Source: Taeniopygia guttata
Taxonomy: Eukaryota > Chordata > Aves > Passeriformes > Estrildidae
NCBI RefSeq assembly: GCF_048771995.1
Contig: NC_133036.1
Span: 19,193,001-19,257,000 of the forward strand
Reading direction: 5' to 3'
Length of the DNA: 64,000 nt
The position numbers were made by a program, and so were the translations under genes. The number at the start of each line of letters is the position of its first letter. The first letter of the stretch is position 1. Below the pieces are notes generated by a model, which saw nothing but the letters and a program-made list of their open reading frames with translations, did not search any database and was not told the DNA's origin. Below, in pieces: positions 57,011 to 64,000 of the stretch.

Positions 57011-60000
57011 CAAGCTAATCTGAAAAATAATAGAAGAGCTTTCAACAAAACCTATTTATCTATGAGGTCAAAAAACCTCAGCCTAGTTACACTCCTAGAG
57101 AGGCTCAACTTGACAACATGGTCATACTATCTCAGGGGCTGGGAGCTGTAGTGTTACAGACCACCCAGAATTACTGCTCCCACAAGGCAATGATAATGGT
57201 GCTATGATTTCACTGCCTACAGACCTGATCTAACACTTAATAGCTTGGGTAGCCATGGGAAACCTGCTGCATTTCTGTGTTTCAAGGATCACTTTTCCTG
57301 GGTACTTTTTAGGCACTGATAAAACTGTGTTTATAGATTGGAAAAGTAAAGAAGGGTTGTAAGAAAATAAATGAATAAGCAAATTGGTATTGGCATGCAG
57401 AGCTTCAGCAAAGGTAGCTGTGATAAATGGACACGTTTTACCTTCTTAGTCTTCGGTGTGTTTGACACACCAGAATTCTGTCAAATTCTTTATAGAAGTA
57501 AAATAGCTGATGGTTTTTATGGTTAAAATATAACATTGTATTCTCTGGAATGAAAATGTGAATGAAGCCCAAATGCAAAGGGCTCTCAGTTTTCTGAATC
57601 TGTAGACAAACTTCCTTGGGCCTTTGGGTGCATCAGCAATGTAAGTATGAGTGCAGTCTACAGGAAATAAGCACTTGTGAAAGCTGTTCTGACCTTACAT
57701 TGAGAGAAGTTTGTAGAAATAAATTCCCATAAATCTATTCCAACTGCTGAATGATCTTCGAGCAGATGAACCATTCCCTATGTAGGTCTGTTTGAAAGAA
57801 AACAGCAAAACTCAAATACAAACCCCAAACAAACTTGAGAATGTGTTTGTAGAGGTTAGGTTTCTATTCTTGCTTCCTCTGAAGTCAAAAGAAATTCTGC
57901 CATAGGTTTGAATGGGAGAAAATTTGGCTTAAGAAAGGAGCAGTTTTCATGGGAAAATATTTGTGCACATGGAGATCTGTTTGTGTAAGTGCTGATTTAC
58001 ATATTCAAGTGACTGTTTGCATAAAGAAGTTTATTTGGGCCCAGCTGTTCATAACCACTGCAAGGTGCATGTAAGGCTCCATTTCTCTCTTACTGTTTGA
58101 AAAAGTCTGTTACCATCCAGCTGGAGCTGCAAAGTAACATGATTTCTTTTGTCTTTTTCTTTTTGCCTTCTGAGCTGTCTCACATCCCAAATCCAATAAG
58201 ATAGCTATGAATTATGGGAACAATCACATTGATTTCCAGGTAAATCTTTCATATCTACAAATAGCTTTTTGTAATAGTCATGCAGGCATGAGTAATGTTA
58301 CCTAGTAGGCTGAGATGAATCTTTTTATATCATGTTCCACTCTGGGTAGTTAATAGCACATACTTTAATCAACATGCTTTCTCTTTTTGTGGATTGTTGT
58401 GTTGGGTTTTGGGTATTTAGATGGTTATGGTTGGTGTTTGTGGTTTTTTTAGTGCATTAGGATGTAGTGACTCACATCTGTATGTTTGTGGTGGGTTTTG
58501 AGCTAGTGTTTTGTTTGTTTCATTGGACACATTTTCAATTCTGAATACTGAAGTCACGTCTAGCACCAAATGGGAATGGTGCCATCATTGTCTTCCCAAG
58601 AAGCTCCCAGATTTGTGACTGTAATTCTACTCTCTGAATTGTAATTTAGCATGAGCACAAACGCTGCCATAAATATCAGATTGAACTGAATTCCCAGTGG
58701 GTCCCCCATGGCCACACCTGGTTGGGATCCCAAGTGTGTGAGCACTTCCTTTAAAATCTGCTTTCCAGTGATGATTAGCTCTGCTGTTGGGGAGAGCACA
58801 CATGGAGGAGCAAGAGGAGGCAGGAGCTGCTCTGATGTTTCCCTCCCAGCTCCTTCAAGTGACTTTGATGCCAAGTAGTCTCAGAATTCAAAGCCCTTCA
58901 TAATCCTCAGTGGTTATAAAGATGAATATTGGATATCATACAATTTTTATTTTGAGCTAATATCTTAGAAAAAGGGAATGTTAGCTGCAGATTATTAGTA
59001 ATGCTTCTGTATGGCTAGAAATGTTTAATTTCTACAGGATACTAGGAACTAAAGCTGACTTTCCAGAGTCTGTGATCTACTTTGAATGCTGCAGCTCTAG
59101 TTTACTATTGTGATATATATATATAAACCTTGTAATGGATATAGATTTTGTGTGATTTTCTTTTCTGAATGTATCATATTAGTCATAGATTTCTTTGGGA
59201 TTGTTTTTTTTCCCTCCTTGTTTTGTAAACCACAGAGAAATGTCCCACTCCTTGTGTTGTTGTTAATTCCTTGAGCAGCATGCCAGAAGAATGTGGTGTC
59301 ATAGAAACATCTCTTCCCATCTGAGCAGATGGGTGTCATGGCCAGGAGTGGGTGGGTTTGCTGTGCTGTTCTCAGCAGCCTGACTCATGTAGCCCCGAAC
59401 AGGGCTCCTCTGCAGCACTGATTTGGCAGCATGTGACTCTCTATGTCTATACAAATTGGAATAAACTTGTGGTGTCCTTCCACAGGTGGATGGTTTGGGC
59501 TGTGATGCACTCCTTGGTCTGATTGTCAGACAGAACTGTGACGTCTCTCCCTGTTTCTTTTTCCAGATGAAGAAGTTTTAGTGTTGAAGAAAGACCCAGA
59601 TTTCCGGTTTGAAAATGGGTCCCAGTGCTTCTGTTTGAAACAGCACAGGATGGGATAAATGGCATCTACCCCCCAGTACCAGACTGGGCACCATCTCCAG
59701 TTTCTGTTCTTTGTCACCTCCCCCATCTCAGCCAAGTCCTGGGTGAAGTGTCCTGCTCTGCTCTCCTGGGCACAGCTGAAACATCCCCCATTTCCCATGA
59801 GCTGTGCAGTTTGGGAATGCCCAATACAGCTGAATCCAGCAAACCATGTGTGTGTCATTCTCTGTGTGTTGTCTGTTTTGATGGGTTGCTTGGAAAGCCT
59901 TAAGAAGTTTGTATGTTTTCCAGCCATCTGGTATTGCCCTGGATGTGGATATTCTCTTCTAAGGGGGGACACTGAGCTGCCCATGCCCTAAAACACCAAG

Positions 60001-61659
60001 GAAATGTCCCTGGCTGAGATCTCAGTAATTTGAGTGCTCAGAGAGTGCAGTGCTAGTGCTGCATGTCCTGAGATCTGAAAGAATCCCCTTAAAGCCTGTA
60101 TTGGAAAGGCTATTAAAAATACTTCAAGATGTGAGAGGAATTAAATAATTACTAGGGAAAAAAAAATCCCATTTTGTTATCTCTGGATCAGCCTAGGTTT
60201 TATCACCTTTCCCCCCTGATTTTAGAATGGGGCACAACCGGTAGAAAAGGCAGTTGTTCCATGGGAAACATCCATTTTGAACTTACAAAAAGATGTTTAT
60301 TTGTGATCCTAGGAAAGTCTTTGATAAATTCAGTCCATTTCTGGGAAAGATTGCTGTATTCTTATTGCACTGACTGAGGGCTACATTTGATGTGTTCAAA
60401 GAGTCTCTATTGCTTTATAGAAAGCTCCAAGTCTGTTTTTTGACTTAGGAGTTCCTGAGGCAGATTTTCATGGGTAAAGTTCACTGCTGAGAGAAGAATG
60501 CTGTGTGTGCCTTGAACAGCAGCAAGGAATCAGCTGTGTCTTCCCCCCTTGCTGGTGCAGGTTCCCAGCCCTGGAAGAGCAGCTCACTTGCCTCAATTCC
60601 CAAGGCTGTACAAACACAATGTGTTCAAGTTTTGTCTTTGCTTATGTGTTTGGTTGCTTTTTTTTAATGGGAATGATAGAGCCCCTTCATTCCAATTACC
60701 TGCTCTTGCTGTTGAGTTCTCATTTTTCAAAGCAGTGGTTATAAAGAGGGAGATGAATCTTATCCCTGTGGCAGCAGAAGCTGATGAGCTTTGAAGGGGC
60801 AGAGGGACTCTGCAACCACTGCAAACAATGCAGTGCTGGGTGACCTCTGCTTTTTCAGAGCATCACTTTGTGTCCAAGGAAAGAAATGTGCTGCCCTGCT
60901 CAAGTATTCAAGGATAATAAGGTCCTAACCATAAGTCCTCAGGGGATATTGTACTTCTACCAGACACCCAAACATGGACACTGGCCTTTTTTAATGTACT
61001 GGAAGATGAATCTAAATTTAAATTATAGCTTGGACATTAAATTAAGCCACTGTGTAACTGTAACTACATAAAGGACTTCTTTAAAGAAAAGAAATAGATG
61101 CATCTACTCCTGTGAAATATTTTAGCATTTTTCCCTCTGAAAACCAGGTTTTGCCTTGGGAAGGAGAGCTATTTTTATCTTCAGAAATCTGTTATTTATC
61201 TTGTAATCATAAGAGATGCAAGTACGGATCTCAGTTGACTTTCAAGTCACATGAAAGTGTCCAAAATATTTGCAGTGAAATTTTCCACTAGGAAACAGCT
61301 TTCAAAATTTCATCTAATGATGGAAAACAATCTGTCTTGCCAAAACTTTCCCTACATGCCTAACAGGATTTTAGTTTAAAAAGTCTATTTCCTACTTAAT
61401 AGCAGAACAGCTGTACTTGGAATGCAAGGTGTTTTCAGATTTTGCTGTATGGGAAACATTGCATTCAAACACTTCTGCAGTAAATGTAACTGTTATGCTT
61501 ATCTGTTTGTCAAATGTAATATTATTTCTCTACTAATATTTGTCTGTTCATGGTTTCATGATTTCTTCTTGGTTATACCAATACCTGAGAAATGGCCACA
61601 TAAATGTGAAATTTGAAATTTAGTTGTGATGCAAGATAATAATATCATTTTTGAAAGCA

Positions 61660-61675
61660 TGTGTGTGTGTGTGTG
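61660..61675. repeat. TG microsatellite, 8 copies
   Basis: Eight uninterrupted TG dinucleotides followed by a short T run. This is an ordinary simple repeat. Confidence 0.9.
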
Positions 61676-64000
61676 TTTTTATCAGCTTTTTAAACACAGT
61701 GTGATTTTTTTTTCTCCTGAATAAAACTATAAATTGTACTAAATACCTGGTGGGTCTGTGTCAGGCACTCTCCCTCATGCAAGGAATACCTTTGCAAGGA
61801 ATTCACTGATCCAAAAGTCACCGTTAGTTAATTTTAACATACATGGGAAAAGGCTCTTCCTAACTTTAAAACTACGGGTTTTGCCCTAGTTTTGCTTGTA
61901 CATGTGGATTTTATCTAGTGATTCTCTGTAACCAGCAACCAAGAAATTCGCTGGTCTCCTAAGTATTATAAATATTCTCTCTGTGCTTTTGTATCCAAGA
62001 CAATAACTTTTCACACAGCACAGTTCAAAGTGATGTGACCACAGGGAATAAGGAGAGGAGAAAAATGCTAAGATTAGAGATTGTCAGACTATTTGGGTCT
62101 GAAGAAAATGTAATCAAAATGCATCACTTTACTGGAGCATCTCTGGGACCAGGAGTGCAGGAGGAAATATTGGGAGAAGACAGATTGCTTGCACTTGGGA
62201 AAACAAGTGCCTGCTATGTCTGAGATAAAGCAAATTTTCAGTCCAGGTCTCTGCAATATGGCAAGAGAAATCTTGAATTTGGGGATCCTACATGCTGGTG
62301 AAGTCCCCAGCATGTTGTCTTGTGTTTTTCACAGCCATTTCTGTTTGCTGAGAGAAACTGTGCCAAAACATCCATGTTTTGTTCCTTATGCAGTGTGATT
62401 CTAAGGAAAAAAGAAAAACAAGTGCAAGATACAGATCTTTCGGTATCTTTCTTTCCTCTTGTCCTTGATCTATTCTAGTTAGGATTGAGTCAAGCTACTC
62501 ATAAAGTCTGGAGTGATTTGTCCTTTGAGTGTGATTTCTGTGGGAGTTAACAGTGCCCAGCTGTTCTTTGAGACCTTCTGGAGTCACCTTGGTCATTCCT
62601 CTCTGTACCAGTGCACTTCTCTGCTGCAAGCCTTGTGTTCCCCACAGTCTCCACCACGGGAATGTTAAGAAAGGGACCTTGTTTTGCTCTGCTGTTGTTT
62701 TTAGGAAATGAGTGAGATTAGAATTACTGACCAGACTGGTTTCCAAAAGAGAGAATCTGAAGCCATGAAAGGAGCTAGAACTGAGGCAAGAAAACCAGTA
62801 AGGAAAATAGATGTGAAATCATAGCACCAAATTTTGTACTGCAGAAAATTTTGTAATATTTGTCAAATGTATCTTGCTGAATGTTGTCAGCTATCCTTAA
62901 CAGAGCAAAAAATGGTGTGGGATCATAAAAAGAGTGTACCAGTAACTAATCAGAACTAAAACCTGCTGCATCTGAGCTCAGAAGTTCTTGTCCCAGACAC
63001 ACTCTTTTTTATTTGGTTCACTGACATGAATGACTTGTCATGCTGTTAAGCTGTACCTCCCTTGGAATTGGAGTAAATGCACATGTCACCCAGCCAGTTT
63101 CAAGTCTTCATTAAGGTTTTAAGTGGGGTAACATTATTTTTTTCTGGTGTTGAAGAGCCAGCTTACAGGCTATTGTGGTGCCATTTGACTTGAGCAAGAC
63201 ACGATTCTGAATCCTCCATTTAGGAATGGAGCAGAAGGGATGTGCTGGTGTCTAAGGCCAGCAGCCCTGTGGAAGCTCAGCTCAAGGCTTGGTCTGATGC
63301 AGAAACTTAATGAGAATCCCACTTCTAACATTTGGTGATAATATTATTACTGTATTGATTTATACCAGCAATCTTTCCTTCTTAAGTATCAGCTGTGTGA
63401 TTCTCACACGTGGTGTGTGAGGGTCTTTGCTAGTGGGGAAGAAATCTCGAACTTGGTTATCCTCACACCAAGTTTGCTTGCTGAAGTGCAGTCTTTATGT
63501 CCACTTGAATGGTTCCCTTTTAATCTCATCATTGTTCTTAAGGAGGGAATAAATGTCCAGTGCAAAATATCCTCTTGGCTGTCTCACAAGCACTAGTGGG
63601 GATACTGCCATGGAAAGCATAGTCCCTGGTTGGAATTCTGCCAGGAAAGCCACAAAGACCTTGTGTTGTAGTTCAATTCATTCAGAAACCCTCCTTCACT
63701 TATATTACTTAAGTAGAAGTTCTTTGTGGGACAGAGTTGGATTTGCCTAAGTAGTAAATATTATAATCTGCCTATCTAGAGTTGTATTTTTTCCCTTTCT
63801 GCAGACATCTGTTTCTAAATCTTATCTGATGTCCATCACCATAGAGTCAATCAGCATACAGATATCAACAAATTATTTCTGTCCCTGTCCCCACTCCTCC
63901 GGCAGTGCATGAGGGGGCTTCTCCCTGTTTAGCTGACAGGAACCCATCCTGCCTCCCTTCCAAACTTTATGATAGCAGACTTGGAAACAAATGTCTCTTT

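Larger units (their letters stand above)
53746..64000. other. Intergenic DNA to window end, no gene recognised
   Basis: No coding gene or RNA gene was recognised. Small items are an 8-bp inverted repeat CATCTGAT/ATCAGATG (54573-54591), a GT-rich stretch (58380-58520) and the TG microsatellite at 61660. Stretches near 56740-57010 and 57960-58370 look like candidate conserved non-coding sequence. Confidence 0.5.

Noticed and set aside
59526-59984. 152-codon open frame on the - strand overlapping a 110-codon frame on the + strand
   Set aside because: Neither peptide resembles a known family, and open frames on both strands of a moderately GC-rich patch are most simply explained by chance.

Overview
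The window is vertebrate nuclear DNA, most likely from a bird. It holds two decayed CR1 LINE 3' ends of the type that dominates avian genomes, including the CR1 tail with its short terminal repeats. Its only recognisable gene predicts a 553-residue glucose-6-phosphate isomerase (GPI), which is shorter at the N and C termini than the 558-residue mammalian protein. I cannot name the species from sequence alone.

Layout. 1-3590 is AT-rich intergenic DNA with no recognisable gene. 3590-4980 is a CpG island. It carries a 55-bp GC-rich minisatellite (3826-4172), an Sp1-type GC box, a TATA box at 4294 and the first GPI exon. 4370-25222 is the whole GPI coding region: 18 exons on the + strand, all with GT-AG introns. 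Joined, they give 1662 nt with every phase matching and every catalytic residue present. The 3'UTR has two candidate poly(A) signals, at 25520 and 26120. A second, smaller CpG-rich block lies just beyond (26215-26640) and may be the start of an unrecognised transcript.

From about 26.6 kb to the end (37 kb) I find no protein-coding gene. This stretch holds two CR1 3' ends (29360-29624 and 53388-53745), a perfect 17-bp hairpin (27671-27707) and a CpG-retaining block with a CTCF-like core (34182-34600). It also holds a 1.4-kb array of about 59 copies of a 24-bp unit (51306-52740), and some stretches that look like conserved non-coding elements. Because 24 is a multiple of three and the unit lacks stops in most frames, the array is open over hundreds of codons on both strands. 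The evidence favours a satellite over a gene.

GPI is the only gene whose job can be stated. It interconverts glucose-6-phosphate and fructose-6-phosphate in glycolysis and gluconeogenesis. I found no novel multi-gene system. The most interesting signals are the internal evolution of the 24-bp array, the promoter minisatellite with quadruplex potential, and the isolated CpG-rich element at 34.2-34.6 kb.
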